DNA from: Sediminicoccus sp. KRV36
Lineage (GTDB): Bacteria > Pseudomonadota > Alphaproteobacteria > Acetobacterales > Acetobacteraceae
NCBI RefSeq assembly: GCF_023243115.1
Contig: NZ_CP085081.1
Location: 3,927,001-3,991,000, forward strand
DNA: 64,000 bases
Reading direction: 5' to 3'
Numbering within the stretch: the first letter of the stretch is position 1; the number at the start of each line of letters is the position of its first letter. Positions 42,833-51,411 of the stretch are shown one piece after another. Both the position numbers and the translations under genes were made by a program. A model generated the notes under the pieces. That model saw only the letters and a program-made list of their open reading frames with translations. It had not been told where the DNA came from and did not search any database.

Positions 42833-44338
42833 TCAATACACATCCCGCTGGTAGCGGCCCTGCTTGGCCAGCGCCACGATCCAGTCGCGCGCCTGATCGG
42901 CGCTCATGGCACCCTCGCTCATCGCGATCTGGCGCAGGGCCCCGTCCACATCCTTGGCCATGCGGCTGGCATCGCCGCAGACGTAGAAATGCCCGCCATC
43001 CTGCAGCCAGCGCCAGAGATCGGCGGCATCCTCGATCATGCGGTGCTGCACGTAATCCTTCGCCTTGCCATCGCGGGACCAGGCCAGCGAAAGGCGCTGC
43101 AAGGTGCCGTCCTTTTTCCAGGCCGCGATCTCGTCGGCGAAGAGGAAATCCGTGGCCGCATGGCGATCGCCGAAGAACAGCCAGGACCGCCCCTTGATGC
43201 CGAGTGCCGCGCGCTCCTGCAAAAAGGCGCGGAAGGGTGCGATGCCGGTGCCGGGGCCGACCATGATGACCGGCGTTTCGGCGCGCTCGGGCAGGCGGAA
43301 ATGGCTGGTCTGGGTGTAGGCGGGCACCGCATCGGCGCGAAAGGCGAGGTGGCAGGAGGCAACCCCATCCCGCAGGCGCCCGCGCCGCGTCTCACGCACC
43401 ACGCCCACGCAAAGCTCGACGCGCCCCGGCGTCGCGCGCAGCGAGGAGGCGATGGAGTAGAGCCGCGGCTTGAGCGTGGGCAGCGAGGCGATGAGATCGG
43501 CCACGGGTGGGTGGGCCGAAGGGAAGGCCTCCAGCAGATCCAGCAGATCGGCCTCGGCCGGTTCCGCGCCATCATCCCCATCGGCGAGCTTGCGCAGGGC
43601 AGCGCCCTCGCGCGGGTCCCGCGCGGCACCGGCCAAAAGATCAAGCGTGCGGTCCAGCGGGCGGGCGATGTCGCGCTCCACGGAGAGCGCCTCGCGCAGC
43701 GCGTCATCACCCTGGGCGTTCAACCGGGTGAGGCAGGCTTGCACCAGCTCGGGGTCGTTGCGCACGACAACGCCCAGCGAATCCCCTGGCGCATAGGTGA
43801 TGCCGGTGCCGCTGAGATCGAGCACGATGCGGCGCACATCCTTGCCGCTGGCAGCACCGGTCAGGCGCTCCGAGGCCAGCAGGCGCGTGGTTTCGCCGCG
43901 CGGCTTGGCCGCCACGGGGGCAGCGACCGGCGCCACCTTCACATCGGCCATCAGCCGCTTCACCGCATCCCGCGTGACCTTGCCGCCGGGCTGGCAGAGG
44001 GCGGTCGAGGTTTCGCGCCCTTCGGCCAGGGCTTCGGCATAGGTCTGGCAGAGATAGCCGCATTGGCCGCAATCGAGCTGCGCCATGGCGGCCATCAGCC
44101 GGCGCGGCAGCGCGCGGCCCTCGGCCAGGGTGAGGCGTTCATCGAGTTCCAGCGCCGGGTCATGCCAGGGGAAATCCTCGGCCGGCACGGCCGGGGCGGC
44201 GGCGACCGCGCTTTCCGCGCCGCCGTAAAGCCCGGCCAGAAAGCCGTTCAGCCAGGCGCGCTGATCGGCCGTAAAGGGCGCGGAATCCGGGATGATCGGC
44301 ACAGGCGCCGCACCGAAGCTTTGCGTGATGACACTCAT
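42833..44338 (-). CDS. NADPH-dependent FAD reductase with N-terminal Fe-S domain, electron donor to nitrite reductase (sulfite-reductase-alpha-like)
   Basis: 501 residues. Residues 20-40 (FTADQRAWLNGFLAGLYGG) resemble the N-terminus of the neighbouring NirA. A small [4Fe-4S] module follows with C90, C93, C97 and C115 (LDCGQCGYLC, LCQPGGK). The rest is the FAD and NADPH domains of diflavin reductases (PRLYSIASS, VGPGTGIAPFRAF, FYVCGDASRMAKDV). The FMN flavodoxin domain of CysJ is absent. Predicted path: NADPH, FAD, Fe-S, NirA. Overlaps nirA by 4 bp. It is often annotated as sulfite reductase alpha; context argues for nitrite. Confidence 0.85.
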   Translation of the reverse strand: MSVITQSFGAAPVPIIPDSAPFTADQRAWLNGFLAGLYGGAESAVAAAPAVPAEDFPWHDPALELDERLTLAEGRALPRRLMAAMAQLDCGQCGYLCQTYAEALAEGRETSTALCQPGGKVTRDAVKRLMADVKVAPVAAPVAAKPRGETTRLLASERLTGAASGKDVRRIVLDLSGTGITYAPGDSLGVVVRNDPELVQACLTRLNAQGDDALREALSVERDIARPLDRTLDLLAGAARDPREGAALRKLADGDDGAEPAEADLLDLLEAFPSAHPPVADLIASLPTLKPRLYSIASSLRATPGRVELCVGVVRETRRGRLRDGVASCHLAFRADAVPAYTQTSHFRLPERAETPVIMVGPGTGIAPFRAFLQERAALGIKGRSWLFFGDRHAATDFLFADEIAAWKKDGTLQRLSLAWSRDGKAKDYVQHRMIEDAADLWRWLQDGGHFYVCGDASRMAKDVDGALRQIAMSEGAMSADQARDWIVALAKQGRYQRDVY

Positions 44339-46044
44339 GCTTCCAGCATTCCGTTGAGTTCCGCATCGCTGTGGCGGGCGCAGAAATCCTGGAAGGATTC
44401 GCCCGCCTCGCGCTCGGCCTGCCAATGCACCAGGATGTTGAGCAGCAGCGGCGCCACCGCATCCTCGACCACCTTGGGGCGAATCAGGCGGCCGATGCGC
44501 GCGGCATCGCCGCTGCTGCCGCCCAGATGGATGTCGTAGCCCGGCAGCACATCCTCGCCCTGCTCCACCTTGGCGCCGAGCAGGCCGATATCGGCGATGA
44601 AATGCTGCGCACAGGAATGGTGGCAGCCGGTCAGGTGGATGTTGAGCGGCGCGTCCAGCGTGATCCGCTTCTCCAGGAAGGAAGCGATCTCCAGCCCGTT
44701 GCGCTTGGTGTCGGCGGCGGCAAATTTGCAGCCGGCACTGCCCGTGCAGGCGACAAGGCCGGCGCGGATGGCATTCGCTTCCGTGGTGAGGCCCAGCGCC
44801 GCAAGCCCGGCCTGGGCCGCGGCCACATCGGCCACATGCGGGATCAGCAGATTCTGCCAGACGGTCAGCCGCAGCTCGGCATTGCCGTGGCATTGCGCAA
44901 GCGCCGCGAGGCCGCGCAGCTGCTCGGCCGAAAGCCGTGCCGCCGGCACCACCACGCCAAGCCAATGCAGCCCGGCCTCACGCTGCGCATGCACGCCGAT
45001 ATGCGCCAAGCGATCCGGCGCCGGGGGGCGTTCCATCGTGGCGATGTCGAAGCGCGGCAGGGCGTGGCCCAGCAGGGTTTCCACCTCGGCCAGGAAGTGC
45101 TCATGGCCCCAGGCGTCGAGCAGGTATTTCAGCCGCGCCTTCTTGCGATCCGTGCGGTCCCCATGCGCGATGAAGACGCGCAGGATGGCATCGCACAGCT
45201 TCACGACATCGCCCGGCAGCACCGCAACGTCGGAAGGTGTCGCCAGGTCCTGGTGGCCGGTGATGCCGCCGAGACCCAGGCGGAAGCGATACTCGCCATT
45301 CACCCGCACCACACTGAGCGCGATGTCGTTCGTCTCCTCCAGCACGGCGATGGAGCCACCGCCATCCAGGCTGATGTTGAACTTGCGCGGCAGGCCGAAC
45401 AGGTCCCGCGTGTTCAGGATGTGGTGATGCAAGGCGCGCACGATGGGCCGCGTATCCACCCATTCGCGCGGGTCCACGCCCACGGTGGGGGAGGCGGTGA
45501 TGTTGCGGATGTTATCCGCCCCCGTGCCGCGCGGCAGCAGGCCGATCTCACCCAGGCGCATGACCACCTCGGCTCCCTTGGCGGCCGGGATCATGCGGAT
45601 TTGCAGGTTGGCGCGGGTGGTGATGTCGAGATAGCCGCCGCCGCATTCTTCCGCGATGGCGGCCACCTCGTGCGCCTGCTGCGCGGTGAGAATGCCGCCC
45701 GGGATGCGCAGGCGGCACATGTATGCATCCTGCGCGGGGCCGACGAAAAACAACCCGTGGAAGCGGCCGATGAAGTCATCGATCGGTTTCGGGAATTGCC
45801 CGGCTTCGGCGCGGGCGGTGATTTCGCTCCAGCGGTCCAGCGGGTGCTTGTCGCGCTTGGCCTCTTCCTGCGGGACGAGCTTGCCGCCCTTGGCGATCGT
45901 CGCGTCCTGCGCCGCACGCAGCGCATCGGCCGGCGCCGTGCCGCCGCCCGCGGGTGCCAAGGCGCCACGCCGCGCCTCCACGCCGGCCATGAAGCCCTTG
46001 AGGTAATTCTGCTGCTCGGGCGAGAAACCGGGGCCTTCCATCAC
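44335..46044 (-). CDS. nirA: siroheme/[4Fe-4S] assimilatory nitrite reductase, NirA type
   Basis: 569 residues with the duplicated ferredoxin-nitrite/sulfite reductase half-domains. The cluster and siroheme ligands are C433 and C439 (ACTGSAGCKF) and C474 and C478 (TGCHHSCAQH), the C-x5-C...C-x3-C pattern. It reduces nitrite to ammonium with six electrons in the cytosol. The N-terminal motif FSPEQQNYLKGFMAGVE is shared with the reductase encoded next. The stop overlaps that gene's ATG. Siroheme comes from cysG in the same operon. Confidence 0.92.
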   Translation of the reverse strand: MMEGPGFSPEQQNYLKGFMAGVEARRGALAPAGGGTAPADALRAAQDATIAKGGKLVPQEEAKRDKHPLDRWSEITARAEAGQFPKPIDDFIGRFHGLFFVGPAQDAYMCRLRIPGGILTAQQAHEVAAIAEECGGGYLDITTRANLQIRMIPAAKGAEVVMRLGEIGLLPRGTGADNIRNITASPTVGVDPREWVDTRPIVRALHHHILNTRDLFGLPRKFNISLDGGGSIAVLEETNDIALSVVRVNGEYRFRLGLGGITGHQDLATPSDVAVLPGDVVKLCDAILRVFIAHGDRTDRKKARLKYLLDAWGHEHFLAEVETLLGHALPRFDIATMERPPAPDRLAHIGVHAQREAGLHWLGVVVPAARLSAEQLRGLAALAQCHGNAELRLTVWQNLLIPHVADVAAAQAGLAALGLTTEANAIRAGLVACTGSAGCKFAAADTKRNGLEIASFLEKRITLDAPLNIHLTGCHHSCAQHFIADIGLLGAKVEQGEDVLPGYDIHLGGSSGDAARIGRLIRPKVVEDAVAPLLLNILVHWQAEREAGESFQDFCARHSDAELNGMLEA

Positions 46045-46093
46045 TTCGTCCCCGATTGCTGGAGCGCGCGGATGCGTGAATCGGCGGCGCGCA

Positions 46094-47284
46094 TCACGCC
46101 AGCTCCGGCAGGAAGGCAGGGCCGAGGGCCAGGGCCGCGCGCAGCCGGCCGATGGGACGGCGCGAGGCGATGAGGTTCAGATAGAAACCGCTGTCACTCA
46201 CATCGCCATAGAGCACGGCCCCCACCAGGCGATCCTCGCGCAGAAAGAGGCGCCGGTAACGATCCTCCTCCTCATCGCGCAGCGTCACCCCCTCGCCCTC
46301 GATATCCCCGGCCGACCAGACGGCCGTGCCGGAGACCTTCAGCGCCGCCTGATCCGCGCGGGGCGCATATTGCGCGGCAGCGCCGGCCAGCGTGGCGGCG
46401 GCGATCTCCGCCTGTTCCAGCGCGGGTGCCACCAGGCCGATGGTGCGGCCCTCCACCTCGGCGCATTCACCGATGGCCAGGATGTTCGGATCGCTGCTGC
46501 GCATGCCGGCATCGGCCTGGATGCCGCGCCCGATGGAAAGGCCGGATGCCGCGGCCAATGCCGTATCGGGGCGGATGCCCACGGCCATGACGACGATATT
46601 CGCGGCGATCCGCTTGCCATCGGCCAGCACCACGCCCGTGACACGCCCCTCGCCCTCGATGGCGGCAAGCTGTGCCGGCATGGCGAAGCGAATGCCGCGC
46701 AGCCCCATGCGGCGCGCCAGGAACCCACCAGCACCGGCATCGAGCTGGCGCTCCATCGGCCATTCCACGGGGTGCAGCACGGTCACCTTCATGCCGCGCT
46801 GTGCGAGGCCCGCCGCGGCCTCCAGCCCCAGCAGCCCGCCGCCCACCACCACGGCCGAACCGCCCGCACGGGCGGCGCGCAGCATGGCGCGCACATCATC
46901 CAGCGTGCGATAGGTGAGCACGCCCGGCAGGTCAGCGCCCGGCACGGGCAGGCGAATGGCGCGCGAGCCGGTGGCGATCACCACGCGGTCATAGCCGATG
47001 CGCTCGCCGCGCGCGGTCACCGCCTCGGATGCCGCACAATCCAGCGCCGTGATCGGCGTGGCCGGGCGGAAGGCGATGCCCTGGGCCTGCAGCGCCGCGA
47101 GATCATGCGTGATCAGATCGGGCAGCGTCTTTTCCCCCGCGAGCAGCGAGGAGAGCGCCACGCGGTCGTAGGGTAGCGCCGCCTCGGCCCCGCAGAGTGT
47201 GACGCGCGCGCCGCGCTCGGCACTGCGCACCGCGCAGCGCGTGCCGGCCGGGCCCGCGCCGATGACCAGGACGTGCAAGCTCAC
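46094..47284 (-). CDS. FAD-dependent pyridine nucleotide oxidoreductase (NasB/NirB N-terminal type)
   Basis: 396 residues with two nucleotide-binding motifs, VIGAGPAGTRCA near the N-terminus and VVVGGGLLGLEAAAGLA in the middle, and IGECAEVEGRTIGLVAPA later. This is the NirB-like FAD/NAD(P) module without the Fe-S or siroheme parts. In nitrate operons such proteins pass electrons from NAD(P)H to the nitrate reductase, here probably through the BFD Fe-S domain of NasA. Start overlaps the nrtD stop (ATGA). A nitrite-related role cannot be excluded. Confidence 0.82.
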   Translation of the reverse strand: MSLHVLVIGAGPAGTRCAVRSAERGARVTLCGAEAALPYDRVALSSLLAGEKTLPDLITHDLAALQAQGIAFRPATPITALDCAASEAVTARGERIGYDRVVIATGSRAIRLPVPGADLPGVLTYRTLDDVRAMLRAARAGGSAVVVGGGLLGLEAAAGLAQRGMKVTVLHPVEWPMERQLDAGAGGFLARRMGLRGIRFAMPAQLAAIEGEGRVTGVVLADGKRIAANIVVMAVGIRPDTALAAASGLSIGRGIQADAGMRSSDPNILAIGECAEVEGRTIGLVAPALEQAEIAAATLAGAAAQYAPRADQAALKVSGTAVWSAGDIEGEGVTLRDEEEDRYRRLFLREDRLVGAVLYGDVSDSGFYLNLIASRRPIGRLRAALALGPAFLPELA

Positions 47285-48072
47285 GCTGCCGCCGGCAGTG
47301 CGTGGCGCTCATGCAGGAAGCGCAGCACCGCCTCACGCGCCGCCAGGAAACGCGGCTCGGAAGCGAGTGCGAGGCGGTCCCGCGGGCGCGGCAGATCCAC
47401 ATCCAGGATTTCGCCGATGGTGGCGTTGGGCCCATTCGTCATCATCACGATGCGGTCCGAAAGCAGCACCGCCTCATCCACGTCATGCGTGATCATCATC
47501 ACCGTGGTGCCGAGGCGGGCATGGATGGCCATCACCTGGTCCTGCAGATGCGCGCGGGTGAGCGCATCCAGCGCGCCAAAGGGCTCATCCAGCAGCAGCA
47601 CCTTGGGGCGCATGCACAGCGCCCGGGCGATGCCCACGCGCTGCTTCATGCCGCCCGAGATTTCCCCCGGCCGCTTCTGCGCATGGGCTTCCATGCGAAC
47701 CAGGGCCAGGTTCTCCAGCGTCCAGTCATGCCGCTCGGCGCGGGACATCTTGCGCCCCACCGTGCGATCCACTGCCAGCTTCACATTTTCATAGACCGTG
47801 AGCCAAGGCAGCAGCGAATGGTTCTGGAACACCACGGCGCGGTCCGGCCCCGGCTCCGTCACCTCGCTGCCTTCCAGCAGCACGCCGCCCAGCGTCGCGG
47901 GCAACAGCCCCGCCACCACATTCAGCAGCGTGGATTTGCCGCAGCCGGAATGGCCGATGACGGCGACATATTGGCCCTTCTCGATCTTCAGATCGATATT
48001 GTTCAGCACCAGCGGCGCATTCGGCCCGAAGCGGACGGAAAGGCGGGAGACTTCGAGATAGCTGCGGCTCAT
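47281..48072 (-). CDS. nrtD: nitrate ABC transporter ATP-binding protein
   Basis: 263 residues. Walker A GHSGCGKST (residues 40-48), signature ISGGMKQR, Walker B VLLLDEPFGALD and the H-loop MMITHDVDEA are all present. It energises nitrate uptake with NrtB. The ATG at 48072 starts MSRSYLEVSRLSVRFG; an ATG at 48096 would add eight residues and overlap nrtB. No NrtC-type fused binding domain is present, so it is the NrtD/SsuB-like form. Confidence 0.9.
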   Translation of the reverse strand: MSRSYLEVSRLSVRFGPNAPLVLNNIDLKIEKGQYVAVIGHSGCGKSTLLNVVAGLLPATLGGVLLEGSEVTEPGPDRAVVFQNHSLLPWLTVYENVKLAVDRTVGRKMSRAERHDWTLENLALVRMEAHAQKRPGEISGGMKQRVGIARALCMRPKVLLLDEPFGALDALTRAHLQDQVMAIHARLGTTVMMITHDVDEAVLLSDRIVMMTNGPNATIGEILDVDLPRPRDRLALASEPRFLAAREAVLRFLHERHALPAAA

Positions 48073-48085
48073 GACCGGTGCCCCT

Positions 48086-48961
48086 TCACTGTTCACTGGT
48101 GCCGCGCGTCACCGCGCGGCCGGCAAAGGCCATGATCCGGTCGAGCACGAAGCCCACCAGGCCGACATAGATCAGCGCCACGATGATGTCCGAGAGGTTG
48201 GAACTGTTCCACGCATCCCAGATGAAGAAGCCGATGCCCACACCGCCGATCAGCATCTCGGCCGCGATGATGGCAAGCCAGGACAGGCCCACGCCAATCC
48301 GCAGGCCCGTGAAGATGTAAGGAGCGGCAGCGGGCACCACGATGCGCAGAAACCACTCATGCGGCCGCAGCCGGATGACGCGCGCCACATTGCGATAATC
48401 GGACGGCACATTGCGCACGCCCACCGCGGTATTGATGATGATGGGCCAGACCGCGGTGATGAAGATCACGAAGATCGCCGAGGGCTGCGCCTCGCGGAAG
48501 GCAGCCAGCGAGAGCGGCAGCCAGGCCAGCGGGGGGACGGTGCGCAGCACCTGGAAGATCGGATCAAGCCCGCGCATCGCGAGACGCGAGGAGCCCACCA
48601 GCATGCCGAGCGCCACACCGATCACGGCCGAGAGCGTGAAGCCCAGGGCCACGCGTTGCAGGCTGGCCATCAGGTGCAGGCCCAGGCCCTTGTCCAGCCC
48701 GCCCCGGTCATAGAAGGGGTTGAGGATCAACTCCTTCGCATCGCTCCAGACACGCGTCGGCGGCGGCAGCGTGGCGCCAGGGCCTGAGCAGAGCCATTCC
48801 CAGAGCAGGAACAACGCGGCCACCACCAGCAGCGGCGGCACCACCACGCCCAGCGTCTCGCTCGCGCGGCGCAGGAGGGCGGAGGGCTTGGGTGTCGGCG
48901 TCGCGGCGGCAGTGGCCGGCGGTGCCGTGGCCGTGACGGCGGGAGGGGTGATCGCGTTCAT
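48086..48961 (-). CDS. nrtB: nitrate ABC transporter permease
   Basis: 291 residues. A cytosolic Pro/Ala/Thr-rich N-terminus of about 30 residues precedes six membrane helices. The EAA loop (ISWxG-type LSWLAIIAAEMLIGG) is typical of NrtB/SsuC/TauC permeases. It starts 3 bp after the nrtA stop on the minus strand. The nitrate assignment rests on neighbours, since the sequence alone does not separate nitrate from sulfonate permeases. Confidence 0.88.
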   Translation of the reverse strand: MNAITPPAVTATAPPATAAATPTPKPSALLRRASETLGVVVPPLLVVAALFLLWEWLCSGPGATLPPPTRVWSDAKELILNPFYDRGGLDKGLGLHLMASLQRVALGFTLSAVIGVALGMLVGSSRLAMRGLDPIFQVLRTVPPLAWLPLSLAAFREAQPSAIFVIFITAVWPIIINTAVGVRNVPSDYRNVARVIRLRPHEWFLRIVVPAAAPYIFTGLRIGVGLSWLAIIAAEMLIGGVGIGFFIWDAWNSSNLSDIIVALIYVGLVGFVLDRIMAFAGRAVTRGTSEQ

Positions 48962-48964
48962 GTC

Positions 48965-50230
48965 TCAGGCCGCCGAGAGTTTCTTGATGGAGAGCGAGGC
49001 GAGGTAGGCCGCCGGATTTTCGGGATCGAAGACCTTGCCATCGAAGAAGGTCTCCCGCCCGCGCGAGGTGCCGCTGGGCGTCTCCGCATTGGTCACCCCG
49101 GCGCGCGCGGCGGCGGCACGCCAGATATCCTCGCGGTTCACCTGCGCGATGAGCGGCGCCGTCTCCAGGTTCTCGGGCAGGATGCCCCAGCGCTGATTTT
49201 CCGTGAGGAACCAGAGGTCATGGCTACGGAACGGGTAGCTCGCATGGTCGCGCCAGAACTTCATGGTGATGTCGGGATTGGTTACGGTGCGGCCATCGCC
49301 GTAATCCACCTCACCGCGCATGCGGCCGATGATGTCGGTCACAGGCACGTTGAACCAGGCCCGGCGCGCCAGGATTTCGCACATTTCCTGCTTGTTCGCC
49401 GGGATATCACACCAACGGGCGGCCTCGATCACCGCCGCCGTCAGCGCCTCGGCCGCGCGCGGGTTTTGCTGCACGAATTCGCCGCGCATGCCGAGGCACT
49501 TCTCCGGGTGATTGTGCCAAAGCTCGCCGGTGATCAGCGCGCTGTAGCCCAGGCGTTGGTTGATCAACTGCGCGTTCCAGGGATCGCCCACGCAGAAGGC
49601 ATCCATGGTGCCGACGCGCATATTCGCCACCATCTGGGGTGGTGGGACGACGATGGTCGAGACATCGCGCTCGGGATCAATGCCGCCGGCTGCGAGCCAA
49701 TAGCGGATCCAGAGGTCATGGGTGCCGCCACGGAACGTCATGGCGAACTTGCTCTCGGAGTTCACCACGCGACGCAGGGGCGAGGCATCGAGCCGCGCAC
49801 CAAGCGGCTTGTGCTTCTCTGCCACGCTGATCGCCTGGCCATTGGTGTTCAACCGCGCCAGGATCGCCATCGGCACCGGCTGGCTGTTCTGGGTGACGCG
49901 GCCCATATGGATGAGATAGGCCATGGGCGTCAGCAGATGCGCGCCATCAATGCCGCCACGCCCGCCGCCCAGCACCAGATTGTCCCGCGTGGCACCCCAG
50001 CTCGCCTGGCGGTTCACCTCCACATCCGGCATGCCGTGCTTGGTGAAGAAGCCCTTTTCCTTGGCGATGATCAGGGGTGCGGCATCGGTCAGCGCGATGA
50101 AGCCGAAGATGGCCTTGCGCACCTCCGGCGTCGTGCTGCCCTGGGCATGCACGCCCGCCCCACTCAGGGATTTCGCGGCGGCGAGAAGGCCAGCAGTGGC
50201 GGTGACGGCGTGGCGGCGAGAGAGGCTCAT
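48965..50230 (-). CDS. nrtA: nitrate ABC transporter substrate-binding protein
   Basis: 421 residues. The twin-arginine-like signal MSLSRRHAVTATAGLL is followed by the NrtA/CmpA-type domain: IFGFIALTDAAPLIIAKEKG, DGAHLLTPMAYLI and FCVGDPWNAQLI. Periplasmic capture of nitrate for NrtBD. The ATG at 50230 overlaps the nasS stop (ATGA), and the upstream open frame lies inside nasS. It is paralogous to nasS, which lacks the signal peptide. Confidence 0.92.
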   Translation of the reverse strand: MSLSRRHAVTATAGLLAAAKSLSGAGVHAQGSTTPEVRKAIFGFIALTDAAPLIIAKEKGFFTKHGMPDVEVNRQASWGATRDNLVLGGGRGGIDGAHLLTPMAYLIHMGRVTQNSQPVPMAILARLNTNGQAISVAEKHKPLGARLDASPLRRVVNSESKFAMTFRGGTHDLWIRYWLAAGGIDPERDVSTIVVPPPQMVANMRVGTMDAFCVGDPWNAQLINQRLGYSALITGELWHNHPEKCLGMRGEFVQQNPRAAEALTAAVIEAARWCDIPANKQEMCEILARRAWFNVPVTDIIGRMRGEVDYGDGRTVTNPDITMKFWRDHASYPFRSHDLWFLTENQRWGILPENLETAPLIAQVNREDIWRAAAARAGVTNAETPSGTSRGRETFFDGKVFDPENPAAYLASLSIKKLSAA

Positions 50231-51192
50231 GCTTGGGTCTCCAGGACAGGTTCGGGTTCGTTGAGGCGGGCCGCGGCGTCGCGCCACAGCCCATCGTTGA
50301 AGGGGGCCAGGGCCTGGGCATCGGGCACGCTCTCCGGCATGTGCCCGGCCTCACGCATCGCGCTCAGCCAGAGGGCGCCTTCCGCGCGGCGCGGCAGGGT
50401 GGCGGCGCGGAAGCGGATGCGGTGCGTCGCATCGAAGGCGCTTTCGATGGTGGCGGGGCTGAGCTGCCACAGCGCGCGGCCGGCCATGATGGAAATCGCC
50501 TCGACGCGGTTGGCAGGCTCATCCAGCCAGCGCGCGGCGGCGATGACGGCGGCGGTGGCGGCCACCGCCTGCTCGCGATGGGTCAGCAGATATTCCTCGC
50601 TGAAGGCGAGCAGCTTTTCGAGGTGGTCGGGCCAGATCTCGGCCGTGCCGGCGACGACGCGGCCGGCACCCAGCGCCTCGGCCGCTGCACCCCAGGGGGC
50701 GCCGACGCAGAAGCCGTCAATCTCGCCAGCGGCGAGGCGCGCGGCCATGCGCGGCGGCGGCACGGCAGTGAGGCGCACGTCGCGCTCCGGGTCCACGCCC
50801 TGGGCCAGCAGCCAGCGCCGCAACAGGTAATTATGCGAGGAGAAGGGGAAGACCACGGCGAGTGTGGCCGGCGTGCGGCGCGCCTTGAGCCTGGCCGCGA
50901 GGTCGCCGCCGGCAAGTTCGTTGGACAGCGTGATGCCATTGCCATTGCGCGAGAGGCCGCAGGCCACCTGCAACCCCGCCTGCACCCCGCCCAGGCCGGC
51001 AGCCAGCGCGATGGGCATGGGGGAGAGCATGTGCGCGCCATCCAGCGCCGAGAAGGCCAGCTTGTCGCGGATCGAAGCCCAGGAACCCTCGGGCGAAAGG
51101 GCCACGCGCAGGCCGACCGCCTCGAAGAGACCCAGCGCATCGGCCACCAGCAAGGGCGCCGCATCAAAGAGCGGCACGAAGCCCAGGCGCAT
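50227..51192 (-). CDS. nasS: cytosolic nitrate sensor NasS (NrtA-like)
   Basis: 321 residues from ATG 51192 (MRLGFVPLFDAAPLL); a TTG at 51246 would add 18. It has the same fold and motifs as NrtA (DGAHMLSPMPIAL, FCVGAPWG) but no export signal. In Paracoccus and Azotobacter, NasS without nitrate holds NasT; nitrate binding frees NasT to act on the leader RNA. The nasT gene immediately upstream and the nas operon downstream support this role. Coupled to nrtA by ATGA. Confidence 0.88.
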   Translation of the reverse strand: MRLGFVPLFDAAPLLVADALGLFEAVGLRVALSPEGSWASIRDKLAFSALDGAHMLSPMPIALAAGLGGVQAGLQVACGLSRNGNGITLSNELAGGDLAARLKARRTPATLAVVFPFSSHNYLLRRWLLAQGVDPERDVRLTAVPPPRMAARLAAGEIDGFCVGAPWGAAAEALGAGRVVAGTAEIWPDHLEKLLAFSEEYLLTHREQAVAATAAVIAAARWLDEPANRVEAISIMAGRALWQLSPATIESAFDATHRIRFRAATLPRRAEGALWLSAMREAGHMPESVPDAQALAPFNDGLWRDAAARLNEPEPVLETQA

Positions 51193-51411
51193 CACGCGGG
51201 CGGCGGGGCGAAGGCGCGGGCTGCTGAGTTCGGCGATCGGGGGCAAGCGAGGATCCGCGCATCAGGCGGACCGTCATGGGCCACCGGGGGGAAGAGGGGC
51301 TTGCCTGGGATGCGCCATTGCACCCCGCCCGTGGAAGCCAGATATCCGCGCCACCTGGGCGATGCAAGCGGAAAAATGCGCATCTTTTGGGCGAATGCGG
51401 AAATCTGGCCG
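51193..51411 (-). promoter_or_regulatory. leader of the nas operon with candidate NasT (ANTAR) target hairpin
   Basis: The 219 bases between the nasT stop and the nasS ATG are rich in inverted repeats. GGGGTGC-AATGGC-GCATCCC (51326-51307) is a 7-bp stem with a six-base loop that has A at position 1 and G at position 4, as in known ANTAR target loops. A second, poorer hexaloop hairpin GGCC-CATGAC-GGTC follows. A 13-base inverted repeat (51337-51349 with 51397-51409, one mismatch) could be an operator or an alternative stem. GGCAAGC/GCTTGCC arms (51305-51299 and 51248-51242) span the rest. Confidence 0.5.

Noticed and set aside
51193..51411. Sigma-54 promoter or NtrC site before nasS
   Set aside because: No TGGC-N9-TTGC element with correct spacing was found; only loose resemblances.
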